Of a stretch of DNA of 64,000 nt, positions 18,211 to 27,651 are shown piece after piece. The stretch covers positions 3,596,001 to 3,660,000 of the forward strand of contig VRMN01000001.1 of assembly GCA_008690995.1 (NCBI GenBank), given 5' to 3'. How positions within the stretch are numbered: the first letter of the stretch is position 1; every line of letters begins with the position of its first letter. The notes below the pieces were generated by a model. The model saw only the letters and a list, made by a program, of their open reading frames with translations. It did no database searches and was not told where the DNA came from. The translations under genes and the position numbers were made by a program. Origin of the DNA: Porphyridium purpureum. Lineage: Eukaryota; Rhodophyta; Bangiophyceae; Porphyridiales; Porphyridiaceae.

Positions 18211-18317
18211 AAGCGCGCTGGGCTCATACGGCACAGTTTTACTACTTGCGCCGGCGAAACCCAGAGGTCCTCGGATCGAAACCGAGCGATGATACTTTCA
18301 TCATCGTGGCGCAGCGG
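18211..18317 (+). tRNA. Circularly permuted initiator tRNA-Met(CAT) gene with an anticodon-loop intron
   Basis: The tRNA halves are in reversed order. The 3' part comes first: D-stem strand GCGC 18213-18216, anticodon stem CTGGG 18218-18222, loop with anticodon CAT 18225-18227, a 30-nt intron about 18229-18258, stem CCCAG 18260-18264, variable AGGTC, T-stem CTCGG/CCGAG with loop ATCGAAA 18275-18281, acceptor strand CGATGAT 18287-18293 and discriminator A 18294. A 5-nt linker (CTTTC) follows. Then comes the 5' part: acceptor ATCATCG 18300-18306, TG, D-stem GCGC 18309-18312 and D-loop AGCGG to about 18317. The acceptor strands pair at all seven positions. A1:U72, the GGG/CCC anticodon stem and A54 in the T-loop identify a eukaryotic initiator tRNA. 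Joining the parts gives 72 nt plus CCA. The CCGT leader (18206-18209) can pair with GCGG (18314-18317), leaving an AAA bulge, consistent with splicing-endonuclease cutting. Internal boxes are swapped: B precedes A. Confidence 0.95.
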
Positions 18318-18338
18318 TTTGATACCCAGCCAGGAATC

Positions 18339-18344
18339 TTTTTT
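18339..18344 (+). terminator. Pol III T-run terminator of the permuted tRNA gene
   Basis: Six consecutive T residues lie 21 bp after the end of the 5' half, the expected place for RNA polymerase III to stop after copying the permuted precursor. Confidence 0.75.
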
Positions 18345-20089
18345 GCTTCTTGGCGTTGAATCGATGTGGTGACCGGTCCTCTGTGTGAAGAAGGCAGCGA
18401 AAAGTCCAGCCAGATATTTCAGACTCGGTGTAGGGGGAATACTTTGACCGTGCTACGAATACCACACCCGAGAAGAGCCGCTCAATCCGCTCACGTGCAT
18501 AAACCTCGTAAGATAGACCCCGCAACCGCTTTCAAAGCAGGCAGCTGTATCACCCGGGAACCCAAATCTCCTTGCCTCTTATTGTGCAGCACAAGACACT
18601 GCGAACCCCGCTGTGTCTGGCTCTAACCCCAGTATCTGTTTGCTATACGGACTCACTCGAACAATTCTCGAAACCATCTAAAAGGGAACTACCATGCGAG
18701 CTTGATCGGCTTCGCATAAGTTTACTGTGCCCGTCCGAGGACGCGATTTTCACGGGGTCGAAGAAGAAAGACATGTGAAGATGTCCATGTTCAAATACTC
18801 GCACCCTCACGCGCACTGGAATCTCGCCCGATGGGAACCTTCAAAAAGCACCTGTGTGTGACGTGAGCGCACGCAGCTATTTATGACACTCTCTTGCAAA
18901 GTCACTGCGGGTAAATAATTGGCCAAAGCTATCGGCAAACATCAAGCCATTCCACGCTGCCAGACTACTATTTTCCCTCGTAGGCGAACTCTGTCCCTAA
19001 GCGCCAGCACTTGCATGCTTCAAAACCATGGCGTGTGTCGACACAGAGACGTAATAAGTGCATGCTGGCAAACCTTGGAGTCGTAGCGCATTCATCCAAT
19101 CGCGGCGTGTCGAATACTTCGAGTTTCATTCTGCACTTTTCGCGCACACGAATCAAGACAACGAAAACCAAGCCATCGGAGCACAAGCTTGTGTGTAAAT
19201 TATGTACGTAAACCCATACCTCGTCCGGAATCCTACAAAGCCATGCTTCGGTACTGCGACAACTCCCGGACAGAGAGGGGTCATGTGCGAATTCGATACC
19301 TTGATGCCGAGTATAAATCGCGCAAGTTCAGAAAATGGAATCAGCAGCCTCGGTGACTATTTCCTTCACGCTGTTCACATCTGCTTCAAAATCTAGCACG
19401 TTGTCGAAATCTTCCAGACGACTGAGGAATTGAATGCAGTAACTTCGTCGGCCATCAAACTAAAATACGGGTGCCAACGCCCAAAGGCCGAGCGCATCCC
19501 CCACATCGCAGTACGTTTAGAGTGTGATTTCATTCACGACGATGGAGCCTCGTTTGGCGCCATGAGCTCGCTGGAGCCGGATGGCAGACACTGTTTGGAA
19601 GCAAAATTCGTGCGCCGTGTCCACTAAACAAGCCAGCTGCTGAACTCGTCCTCCTCCAATAAGATGCGCATCACACAGTCCGCCACGCGTGGCGGCGTCA
19701 CGGCAGCAGATACCGCCACCCTGGGCCTACCTGCCCCTCTCTCACGTGGCTGTCCTCGAGCGCGCACTGCATGGTACACGCAGGCGTCATAAAGGCGGGT
19801 AGGTGACCGTATTTCTCCCCTCTGCTGGCATGTCAGCTGACCCAGTGCAACTTCTACGCTTCGCCGCTTCGCGTCTGAGCTGGCTGCACGGAAGCGGCGA
19901 CTGACCGTTCTTGCAGGCGTGAAAAGCGTTGAGCGCGTGAAATGTGCGGAGTTGCGCAGGGGCGCAGCAGGGAGTGAGGAAGTAGAGCGCACGCTGTAGG
20001 ATTGCACGTCAGTAGACTGGGCGAAACGCAAATCTATATTTAACCGAGCCTGAACCGCTGAAAGAGTGGACGCCCACGCTATGTCAAAT
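18345..20089. other. Gene-poor interval downstream of the tRNA gene
   Basis: About 1.75 kb with only short open frames whose translations look random. I searched by eye for T-arm and D-arm sequences on both strands and found no second tRNA. Part of it is the 3' flank of the RPSA gene. A polymerase III or other non-coding RNA could be present but I cannot show one. Confidence 0.4.
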
Positions 20090-20983
20090 TTATAATCCAG
20101 GCGTGCTCCAGTCGCCGCCTCCGGCAGCCGGGACAGCAGCCCAGTCCTGGGCAGGCCCTGACGGGGCAACTGGCGCGGCCCAGTCGGCTGCCGGATCCGC
20201 GGCCCAGTCAGCAGCACCTGCAGCCGGCATCACAGCGGCGTCGGCCCCAAAGTCAGCGCCAGCCGCTGCGTCGTAACCGGCGCTCATGTCTCCCATGCCC
20301 GAGTATCCTGCGTCGGCACCGCCACCGAGCGTGGCGGCCTGGGCCTCCTCATTCTTCTCCAGCTCCTCCATGTCACGGTAGAAGAACAGATCCACCATCA
20401 CGTCCCACTCCTCCGAGCGCGGCAAGGCGCCCTTCAGGTACAGCACTTCACGACTTAACAGCCACCACAGCAGCGCAATCGAATTTCGCCCCTTGTTGTT
20501 AGCCGGAATCGCAACATCCACGTATCTGAGCGGGGAGTCTGTGTCGCAGAAGGCGATGACTGGAACGTTGCAATACGACGCCTCTCGGATCGCCTGCGCG
20601 TCGGTCAGCGGGTCGGTCACGATCAACAGACGAGGCTCGCTGAACTTTTGGCAAATCTGGTTCGTCAGCTGCCCGGGCGTCCACCGTCCCGCCACCGACT
20701 GTGCGTTCGTGTAATGCGCGAACTTGAGCACGGCGCGCTGGCCGTACGGCCTGGCCGACACCGCCACGACGTCCTGTGGGTTTTCCACTGCGGCAATAAT
20801 CCTCGCCGCAAGCTGGATCTTCTCCCATGTTTTGCTGATGTTGAGGATGTGCACTCCGTCCATGCGGCGCTTGTGCACGTACGGCTCCATCAGCACGTCG
20901 CAGTTCTTGGTGCCCAAGTGCGTCTTGCACTTGAGCATCTTCTGCACGTCGTCATTGCGGCGCGCAAGCATCATCGAGCCCAT
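20090..20983 (-). CDS. RPSA: 40S ribosomal protein SA (uS2)
   Basis: The protein has 297 residues. The uS2 core is clear: [87 protein letters not shown] and [13 protein letters not shown]. The C-terminal tail of about 75 residues is Ala/Gly-rich with five D-W-[AS] motifs (DWAADP, DWAAPV, DWAAVP, DWSTPGL). This recalls the repeated [DE]-W-[ST] tail of animal and plant SA proteins. The start ATG at 20983 gives [17 protein letters not shown], aligned with the normal N-terminal helix. The protein sits on the 40S head-platform region. Confidence 0.96.
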   Translation of the reverse strand: MGSMMLARRNDDVQKMLKCKTHLGTKNCDVLMEPYVHKRRMDGVHILNISKTWEKIQLAARIIAAVENPQDVVAVSARPYGQRAVLKFAHYTNAQSVAGRWTPGQLTNQICQKFSEPRLLIVTDPLTDAQAIREASYCNVPVIAFCDTDSPLRYVDVAIPANNKGRNSIALLWWLLSREVLYLKGALPRSEEWDVMVDLFFYRDMEELEKNEEAQAATLGGGADAGYSGMGDMSAGYDAAAGADFGADAAVMPAAGAADWAADPAADWAAPVAPSGPAQDWAAVPAAGGGDWSTPGL

Positions 20984-21455
20984 GTCTGCGCGTTCTGTCG
21001 CGGGATGCCCGTCCGCCCTTCTCCCGCCCCAGCCCGTCTCTGATGCTTACCTTGCCTTCACCCCGCCGTGACTCCTCCCTTTCTCGTCTACCGCACCCTG
21101 CGCACCACCAACCGTACAAGAAGAGCCGATTGAAAGGAGTCGCGGGCTGCGAGCGCGGTCATAAAATCGTGCCCTCCTGCAAACACCACCGCACCCCGAC
21201 GGCGTGCCTGCTGGGGGGTACACTTGCGACCGAGCAGAAACCCTGAATCTAACCGCTGGGTCTGGTTATATTAAGGGCGGCAGCAGCTGTACATTGCAGA
21301 TCACTTTACGAACGCCCACTTTGTAAGTGCCGCACCTGCAGCGGTTCTTCGTTGCTTTCTTCTGCCCTCTGATTAGTGTGTGGGTGGTGCGCGACAGGCG
21401 GCAACACGGAGCGCGCGCCGCCCGGACAAAAGTCTGCTGGCTTTCTCGTCTCGCG
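20984..21455. other. Divergent promoter region, RPSA / GRAM-WBP2-like gene
   Basis: These 472 bp are pyrimidine-rich on the RPSA side. They include a related GCTGTAC sequence near 21286. No RNA gene was recognised. Confidence 0.45.
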
Positions 21456-22207
21456 ATGGCATTGAACGTACCCACTGTTGTGGACTCGTCCGGCAGGGTG
21501 CTGCCCCAGCCGTTCCCAGGGGAGGTGTTCATGCTCCAGCGCTCCAAAGTAGAATGCGAGCTCAAGGATGCAACGGGCAAGTGGAAGAGCGTCAAGGGTG
21601 AGCTGTATCTGACCAGCCTTCGACTCGCCTTTGTGACTGATCCAAAGGAATTGCCCAAGTCCAGGTTCATATCGATTGAGTTTCCTCTGCAGGGCATCTG
21701 GGACGAAGCGCTCAACCAACCAATTTTCGGGTGCAACAACGTTTCCGGCACAAGCCAATATTACGAGGACCAGCCATTTGATGGCACCCTCATGTTCAAG
21801 CTCTACTTTTTGCATGGCGGGGTCGGCACATTTGTCCCGCGTCTCAACTTTGCGCTTCAGCAGGTGCGCGCTTCAATGCAGCAGAGCGGACAAGGTGAGT
21901 TTCATTCTCTCGTTTGCGCGCTCCTTTGCGTGCCATTCTTTTTCTTGCTGGGGTTAGGTGGAGGAGCGAGGAAAGCTGACCCAAGAATCTGCGTTCTTTT
22001 GAGTGATCTATCTTGTCTTTCGAGCAATTTCCAAACACAAAAGTCTATACGGACAGCCCTGTCATCTCTGCGGGCAGCTTGGACGACCTGCAGCGCTCAG
22101 CATTTGTGGACCCGAGCGACCCGTCGGTTGTGTACACAATGTCAAACCAGCCGCGTGTCCCCAATACAGGCCACGTATCACGAGCAAACTTGAGGCAGCG
22201 AAGATGA
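21456..22207 (+). CDS. GRAM-domain, WBP2-like protein; probable two-exon gene
   Basis: The first exon encodes about 146 residues from the ATG at 21456 (MALNVPTVV). It contains a GRAM/PH-like fold: PGEVFMLQRSKVECEL, KGELYLTSLRLAFVTDP, SIEFPLQGIWDEALNQPIFG then CNNVSG, and DGTLMFKLYFLHGGVGTFVP. This order matches WBP2 proteins, whose GRAM domain is followed by PPxY motifs; none is seen here. After a GTGAGT at 21895 the frame becomes implausible, while a new frame (QFPNTKVYTDSPVISAGSLD then SAFVDPSDPSVVY) is protein-like up to the stop at 22205-22207. The intron probably runs from 21895 to 22043, or from 21864 to 22024 if GTGCGC is the donor. Both restore the frame. The exact junction is open. 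Confidence 0.65.
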
Positions 22208-23621
22208 AATGAGCAGTCTAGCTCGCAAACGGTTTTCAAGTTGCATGAAGGCGATTTTATCTACCGCACAGCTGACGGCAATTCCGAGTACCCTGTAAGA
22301 TGACGCCTGTATTCGCGCCGCAGCATCCAGCGATTCTGTCGGGCGAGAGATGCCAATTCGCCAGCGCCGCACAGGCCGACGCGACGTTCGGGTCGTATAT
22401 TTTATCGTGCGGTGTGCAACGAGCACCTACTGCTTTGATGCATTACTATTTCAGTCGCCTTGTCACCTAATACAAGTGGTAAACGAATCATGAAAAGTTT
22501 ACTGCCACTTGTTTCATCTCTTCCTCGGTTGTCCCATTTCTCTTCCGTGATATCTGCGGCCGCCGCCTTCCCCGCGCGTACTCAAAATGCAAGAGCAGAA
22601 TATTCACTGCAATTGGCACCGTTCGTTCGCTGACTCCCCGACAGCTTGCATGCGTTTGGCAAACGCGAAGCGCCGACCGAACATTTCGGGTTTGATCGTG
22701 TTGCGGACTCTCCCGCTGTATGACACAGCGAACGGCTAGCATGGGTGTGCGGAATCCGTCATGGTCCAATGTTGTGGCGCTTGATCACGACTTCTTGCAC
22801 GGTCTTGAAATGGGTTCTGCTGGACTTTCCGTTCCAGCGGACGCTAAACTGGCGTCTCAACGGACCATGAGCATGTGCATGTCTCCTATCAATATCGCAA
22901 CCCTCTTCTGCCACATCCACGACTTGACGACTCTGCCGGTCGAAATCGCAGATATTAATGTACGACGACCGCCAAGCGAAGACCTTCTGCCATTTGGTTC
23001 CATTTCTGCCTAGCGCTATCCGTATTGACAAGATCTTCGAAAAGATTCGCATGTCACTTTTCCGTGGCGCTTGTGCTGAGCATACATTTATCTGCAACGT
23101 GGCGACAGTATAGGCAGACAGAGTATGAGCGCACTCGACTGGCCCATGCACAAGGAAATGGTTGTCGGACTGAGCGCGACCAAGCGGGCTGGTCTCATCG
23201 ACCCAAAAACTCCACATCAGCTCAACACGGTCAGCATCGCCACGTCTTAACAACTTGACGACAACTTCCTGGACCTGCCCTGAAACATGGCAAATATGCC
23301 GACCGCGCAGGTTACATGGATGCGTGCCTTTCTCGTTTCAAAGGCGGTAGCGGATGGGCCCTTGACCTGCAAAGGCCAGCATTGTTATGACGGGCTGGAG
23401 CTTCTAGCTTCGTCGACGCCTGCGTGAACTCCGATACCAATGCGTGCCTCGGGCGCTCGCTGCCTTGGAGCAGGCGCGCTTCTTGCGCTCGAAGGCGACC
23501 GCTTGGTGCGTGCGGACAAGCTTCAGACCTGTACACGTGGCGATGTATCGGCATTAAAAATTCAGCGCCGCTGCGTCGTGGGGACACACAGGGCCACATC
23601 TCGCACCCGGTGCGCTCTTCA

Positions 23622-23640
23622 AGCCCGCCGCGGGCGGGCT
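23622..23640. repeat. Perfect GC-rich inverted repeat (8-bp stem, 3-nt loop)
   Basis: AGCCCGCC pairs with GGCGGGCT around a GCG loop, giving a very stable hairpin in non-coding DNA. It could be a transcript 3' structure or a chance product of base composition. Confidence 0.6.
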
Positions 23641-23854
23641 CGCGATCGAGGAACCCGCGGTAGCTCAGGTGGCCAGCGACTTCGCAGAGTTTACTTTCCG
23701 CCCTCACCGTCAGGCACGAGAATCTACGCGCGTCGGCGTGCCACGCGCCTTGTCCAATCATCGCGCGCAACGCACCTGCACACATTCCGCCTCGAAAACA
23801 AGAAGCGTTAGCGCCACAAAGCCACAAAACAGGCCACGCAAGATTGCAGAGGAG

Positions 23855-23886
23855 GATTTTTTGATTTTTGATTTTTCGATTTTTTC
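23855..23886 (+). repeat. Imperfect GATTTTT tandem repeat
   Basis: Four consecutive units begin with GATTTTT and differ by one or two extra bases (T or C). The run is T-rich on the plus strand and sits about 390 bp before the gene starting at 24272. Confidence 0.75.
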
Positions 23887-24271
23887 GCCCTTTTCCCCTC
23901 ACCCTTAATTTTTGTTGAGGTTCTTGGTATGTTTTTATTCAACCTTACAAGGCAAGGGGGGCTGACTGAGGAAGCTTGTGATTCGTGGCTTTGATGAGCG
24001 GGCGCAAAACTCGTTCTTAGCGCGACGTTGATGCGCACTCGGTCTATAACTTGGGGGAGTTGCGAGTTGCAGTTGTCGTGAGAAGCTGGAGACCTGGACA
24101 CGGATATGTGGTAGAGGTAGACTGTGCGACGGAGAGAGAAAGGAGTGGGAAAGGGTTGGTGTGTGTCTGCTGACAACGGCGTGAGTATTTTGCGGCGGCG
24201 CTCGCAGGCAAGGTGCGGTGCGCGGCAACGCCGACTGGAGCAAAGAGGGACACAGAGCTCGCTGCGGGGGC

Positions 24272-25468
24272 ATGGCCACAGTCGCGCCGCGCGCTGCGCT
24301 GCGCCAGCGAGGTCCCAACTGTGGAGAAGTGGTTGCTCTGGAACCTCGCGAAGGCAGGAAAGAGACACGAAGGCTTGTTGCGCGAAATCTGGCGGCTCGT
24401 GACAATTGGTGTCAGAGCGAGGCGCGGCACGTTTTGACACCGCTGGTGACGACAGAGAAGCCTGAAGAGTCGTCGCAAAACGTGCTGCGCGAAGACCCAG
24501 CACCGAGTGATGCGAGGGTCGTGGGTGCCAGTCCCTCGGCATGTGAAGCTGACGCTCTCATGATTCGAGTAGTCAAAGACGACGGTAGTGTGGAGGAACG
24601 TGCGTTTCAGTTTCTGTCAACTTGGGAGGCGCAGACATGGAGCAGCATGTCCGAGTCACCTACACCAGACTCGGTCCCTTCCAGTGTGAACGAAACTGGG
24701 CGCGAGAACAAGGCAGTCGAGTTACTGAGACCGCTGGGTGGCGGAAGTTGCAAAGAGTCTGAAGCTTTTACTCGCGGAGAGTCAGCCGCATGGGATTCAA
24801 GTTCAGGTTCATTATTGGATATCGATATCGACATCGAGGAAAAAATTCGGTCTTGGTTTGTGGAAGACGACCGAGACAAGGATTCAGTCAAGAGCCAGCT
24901 TTACCCGAGTGAGCGAGCAAGCTTGGCATCAGGACAGGGTCCCGGGTCCGCAACTCCTTCAACATCGTGCTCTGGCTCCGACCACAATGTCAGCGGGACT
25001 TGGTGCGTACGCGACGAAATCGTCCCCGCCGGACTATGGGACCTTGAATGCGTAGAGTCGTCCCCAGTCCGGCCGGGGTGGAAAGAGGCGACGCCGAAAC
25101 AAAAGCAGCGCGTGTTCATTATGGAAAGCGCAAACTCTGACGACCGCGATAGTTCAGCGACGGAATCTCCATCGACACCCAAAGCCTTGAAAAACGCAGC
25201 ATTAGGGGCCCGCTCCTTAAGCTGCAACAGTCAAAACCAAGGTGAGCGATGGCGGTTTATGCCGCTCAGTCCGGGTCCCTTGCAGCTTGTGGATCGTGCC
25301 ACGCTGGTTCGACTGAGTTCGGGATTCGGATTGGTTGTGAACGCAGGCGACCTGAAGACGAACATGACACCGCACGAGCTCGCAAGGCTGCGCGCGCCGT
25401 TTCCAATCCGGGCAGAAGCTATTGAGATTCTGCACCGCAAAAAAGCTTTACCTCCTTTGGATTTCTGA
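24272..25468 (+). CDS. Hypothetical protein, mostly disordered
   Basis: I do not recognise this 398-residue protein. The N-terminal 60 residues are basic (RQR, REGRKETRR). The middle is Ser/Asp/Glu-rich, with an acidic patch SLLDIDIDIEEKIRSWFVED. A more conserved-looking C terminus has WRFMPLSPGPLQLVDRATLV and LARLRAPFPIRAEAIEILHR. There is no signal peptide or membrane segment. The ATG at 24272 is the first in frame; the open frame upstream begins at GTG. It converges on the unknown gene at 25680-26711. Its reality rests on length, the intact frame and amino-acid composition. Confidence 0.6.
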   Translation: MATVAPRAALRQRGPNCGEVVALEPREGRKETRRLVARNLAARDNWCQSEARHVLTPLVTTEKPEESSQNVLREDPAPSDARVVGASPSACEADALMIRVVKDDGSVEERAFQFLSTWEAQTWSSMSESPTPDSVPSSVNETGRENKAVELLRPLGGGSCKESEAFTRGESAAWDSSSGSLLDIDIDIEEKIRSWFVEDDRDKDSVKSQLYPSERASLASGQGPGSATPSTSCSGSDHNVSGTWCVRDEIVPAGLWDLECVESSPVRPGWKEATPKQKQRVFIMESANSDDRDSSATESPSTPKALKNAALGARSLSCNSQNQGERWRFMPLSPGPLQLVDRATLVRLSSGFGLVVNAGDLKTNMTPHELARLRAPFPIRAEAIEILHRKKALPPLDF

Positions 25469-25642
25469 TGACTTGATTGTGCACTTATAGTCTTGGCCGC
25501 CGGTATGCTTTCACGACGGTCCAGTGAAGCAACAATGACAACTGTCCAAGGCGAACCTCGTATTTATTGTCTATATTCTATATGACCAGTGTGGTGCCGT
25601 CGTTGACCAAATAAACGTACACATTTTCCATACAATCCTCCT

Positions 25643-25666
25643 CACCACCACCACCACCTCCACCAT
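25643..25666 (+). repeat. (ACC)n-type simple repeat
   Basis: A short CAC/ACC trinucleotide run lies in the convergent 3' region between the genes ending at 25468 and 25680. Confidence 0.7.
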
Positions 25667-25679
25667 TCTTGGGGCTCGG

Positions 25680-26711
25680 CTAGAACGCAATACCAACTAG
25701 CGCAATGCGCTCAATCGGTTCTGCGCCAACTTGATGTACTTCAGGACGGGTCACTGACCGGTTTCGACTCAGACCGGCGCGCGCAAGCTTTTGCTTCCCG
25801 GGCGTGATGGTCGTACTCTTTGTCCTTTGTCTTGGTTTGATTTCACCCATGGCCAATTTGCTGCGCGCATCCACGCGCGTGGGAGAGATTGAACTCACAG
25901 TGCTATCTGATCTAGAACGGTGCGAACCCGCGCTCAAACGAGTCAACGAAGTGCGGCTTCCTGCCCAAAGGCCACTCGAGCCACGCAATAAATCCCGCGA
26001 ATGGAGATTTTGACAGCGATTTCTTTGGTAATCCAGAACGAGCTCCTCGTCACGCGCAAGCAGCTCACAGGGTAAATCAATGTCCAGTACGCGATTCAAC
26101 CCGAGCAACACGCCACAAGCGTCGTCAAACACTTCGCGATCCAGCAGCGCGCAAGAGAGGCTCGGCCTGAATGCGGCAGAGGCGTGTCGCACAGGAAATT
26201 CTAGCAGCACAAAGTTGAGCTCGCGATAAGGCAGGGAGACGTCTCCCGCACTTAGACTTCGGGAGCCTATACGCCGAAAGACCATCCGTGGATCTTTCCA
26301 CAGCGAGCGCTTCGCCGAAAAAGCTCGAAAGACGCCGCCAGTCAAGTCGATGAACCACCGAATGTAGTCGGCACGCCCCATCATCATCAGCTCTTCCATA
26401 AAAACTGCCGCCTCATGCGGCCGTACGCTCGAGTCAAACATAAACAGCACGTCGGCCCTGCTATTGATTGCCTCTGCGTACATGGCGTACTTCAGTGCGC
26501 GCACGAACGTCTCGCGTGTGTGCGAAGGCACGAGGACAACAAGAGTGCGTGAGTTGGGCGCACCGCGCTCGCTGTCTTTGTCTAAGGGCATGTACACATC
26601 TCCAAATAGCTCACTGACGCCATTCTGTCCCTGCACGGGCGCGCGCTTCAGCTCTGGCCAATCGACATGGAGCAGCTTTTCCAACTCCCAGGACACGGAG
26701 AGAATCGTCAT
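25680..26711 (-). CDS. Hypothetical protein
   Basis: The protein has 343 residues and is not recognised. The N-terminal 220 residues look like a folded alpha/beta domain with hydrophobic strands and helices: RTLVVLVPSHTRETFVRALK, ADVLFMFDSSVRPHEAAVF, YIRWFIDLTGGVF and LNFVLLEFPVRHAS. The last 120 residues are basic and Ser/Arg/Thr-rich, ending with a short hydrophobic segment. The alternation of VVLV, LFMF and WFIDL strands suggests a Rossmann-like layout, but no catalytic motif is visible. The ATG at 26711 opens the frame. Confidence 0.6.
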   Translation of the reverse strand: MTILSVSWELEKLLHVDWPELKRAPVQGQNGVSELFGDVYMPLDKDSERGAPNSRTLVVLVPSHTRETFVRALKYAMYAEAINSRADVLFMFDSSVRPHEAAVFMEELMMMGRADYIRWFIDLTGGVFRAFSAKRSLWKDPRMVFRRIGSRSLSAGDVSLPYRELNFVLLEFPVRHASAAFRPSLSCALLDREVFDDACGVLLGLNRVLDIDLPCELLARDEELVLDYQRNRCQNLHSRDLLRGSSGLWAGSRTSLTRLSAGSHRSRSDSTVSSISPTRVDARSKLAMGEIKPRQRTKSTTITPGKQKLARAGLSRNRSVTRPEVHQVGAEPIERIALVGIAF

Positions 26712-27123
26712 GTTCTAAGAGCCTTCGCGCTGAGCCTCTACTTCTCTGTGCCAAAACGCAGGCCTGCGCGCTCTCACCCGCCAAAGTCGCGCAACTGAAA
26801 ACCTGCGTTCATGCGCGCTTTATGTACCTCGTGCCCGCTTTGCTTGCGCAGTCAAAGCGCAGCAGCCCATCTCACTCCAGCAGGCGCATGTGTACGGGGA
26901 TCCGCTCGTCTCCATTCAAACCGCGGAAAAGAAGGAAGAGGTGCAACGCGTGCACGTGGTGCGTGCGCGGTCGCTTCAGTTGATATGCTGGTATCACGCG
27001 AATTGTTTTTTGCACCCTGCCGCGCAATTCCCTCTTCGGTGGGAAGGCGAACGGCCCAACCACAAACCCGTCCAAACTTTCAAGCCGCGTCACAAAAATT
27101 GAATTCGTGCCAAGCAGCGTAGG

Positions 27124-27130
27124 GTACAGT
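27124..27130 (+). promoter_or_regulatory. GTACAGT motif, first of a cluster
   Basis: This copy is followed by two near copies (GTACAGC near 27135 and 27145) spaced 10-11 bp apart, roughly one helical turn. Confidence 0.35.
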
Positions 27131-27187
27131 GTGAGTACAGCGTGAGTACAGCTCGTGGCCCGCGCTTTGACCGTGCGCGCGATGAAG

Positions 27188-27194
27188 GTACAGT
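27188..27194 (+). promoter_or_regulatory. GTACAGT motif upstream of 27271
   Basis: The copy reads GTACAGTT and lies about 77 bp before the ATG at 27271 and 460 bp before the ARMT1 ATG. Confidence 0.35.
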
Positions 27195-27270
27195 TACGCG
27201 TGTACACTCCGGTGCGAAGCCGGTGCTGCGCGAGACCGCCACTGTGTGACTTGGAGGAGTTCGATCTCCA

Positions 27271-27627
27271 ATGCGACTCGACGCGCAGCCGGCCACATCG
27301 TCAGCGGGTTGTACGGCGCCTGTGAAGGACCGCTTGGAGGCGCTGAGAGAATCCACGCAGGCGGTGCGCGACGCTGCTCAGCGAGCGGAGGAGGAGATCC
27401 GCCGACACCGCGAGTCACACGCCACCGCGGCGCCGGCCTTGCCCGCCAGCGCCCAGTTGGATCTGCAACGCCCGGTAGAAAGGGCCTCTCCGGCTTCCGC
27501 AGCTGGTTCAAGTGCCGAGTTCTTCTTGCGCGAGCGCGAAACGCCCTCTCTCGGACGAGGGCGACCGCACAGGGAACCGCGCAAGTCGCGGCCGGAAAAG
27601 GAGCACACAGTCTTTCATCTCGGGTAG
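27271..27627 (+). CDS. Small hypothetical ORF, possibly only leader sequence of the next gene
   Basis: A 118-residue frame starts with ATG at 27271. Its first half is helical and charged (LEALRESTQAVRDAAQRAEE), like a short coiled coil; the second half is Arg/Pro-rich. It stops 24 bp before the ARMT1 ATG, too close for two independent transcription units unless they overlap. The GTACAGT motif at 27188 would place a transcription start just before it. Either this is a real small gene or it is the long 5' leader of ARMT1. Confidence 0.3.
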   Translation: MRLDAQPATSSAGCTAPVKDRLEALRESTQAVRDAAQRAEEEIRRHRESHATAAPALPASAQLDLQRPVERASPASAAGSSAEFFLRERETPSLGRGRPHREPRKSRPEKEHTVFHLG

Positions 27628-27651
27628 AGACTTTGGCTCGCCAAACTTGCA

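Larger units (their letters stand above)
22208..24271. other. Long interval without a convincing gene
   Basis: Just over 2 kb. Open frames on both strands (for example minus 22759-23253 and 23312-23902) have random-looking, Arg/Ser-rich translations. Visible landmarks are a perfect GC-rich hairpin at 23622-23640 and a GATTTTT-type tandem repeat at 23855-23886. There are no tRNA-like folds that hold up and no transposon signature. Confidence 0.4.
26712..27270. other. Intergenic region with clustered GTACAG motifs
   Basis: These 559 bp lie upstream of the unknown minus-strand gene and of the plus-strand ORF at 27271. They contain GTACAGT at 27124 and 27188, plus two GTACAGC copies between them. 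No other element was seen. Confidence 0.5.

Noticed and set aside
19624-20217. 197-codon minus-strand frame overlapping the end of RPSA
   Set aside because: It reads through the RPSA tail in a shifted phase; RPSA itself is certain.
22759-23253. 164-codon minus-strand open frame in the long gene-free interval
   Set aside because: No recognisable motif, irregular composition and a non-ATG beginning region; typical of chance frames in this GC range.
23640-23680. D-arm-like TAGCTCAGGTGG beside a GC-rich hairpin, considered as a second permuted tRNA
   Set aside because: No T-arm with a five-pair stem and TTCRANY loop exists upstream or downstream, and box A does not fit fully.
23808-24542. 244-codon minus-strand frame overlapping the start of the gene at 24272
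   Set aside because: Translation is Ser/Arg/Pro-rich noise and the plus-strand frame is a better gene.
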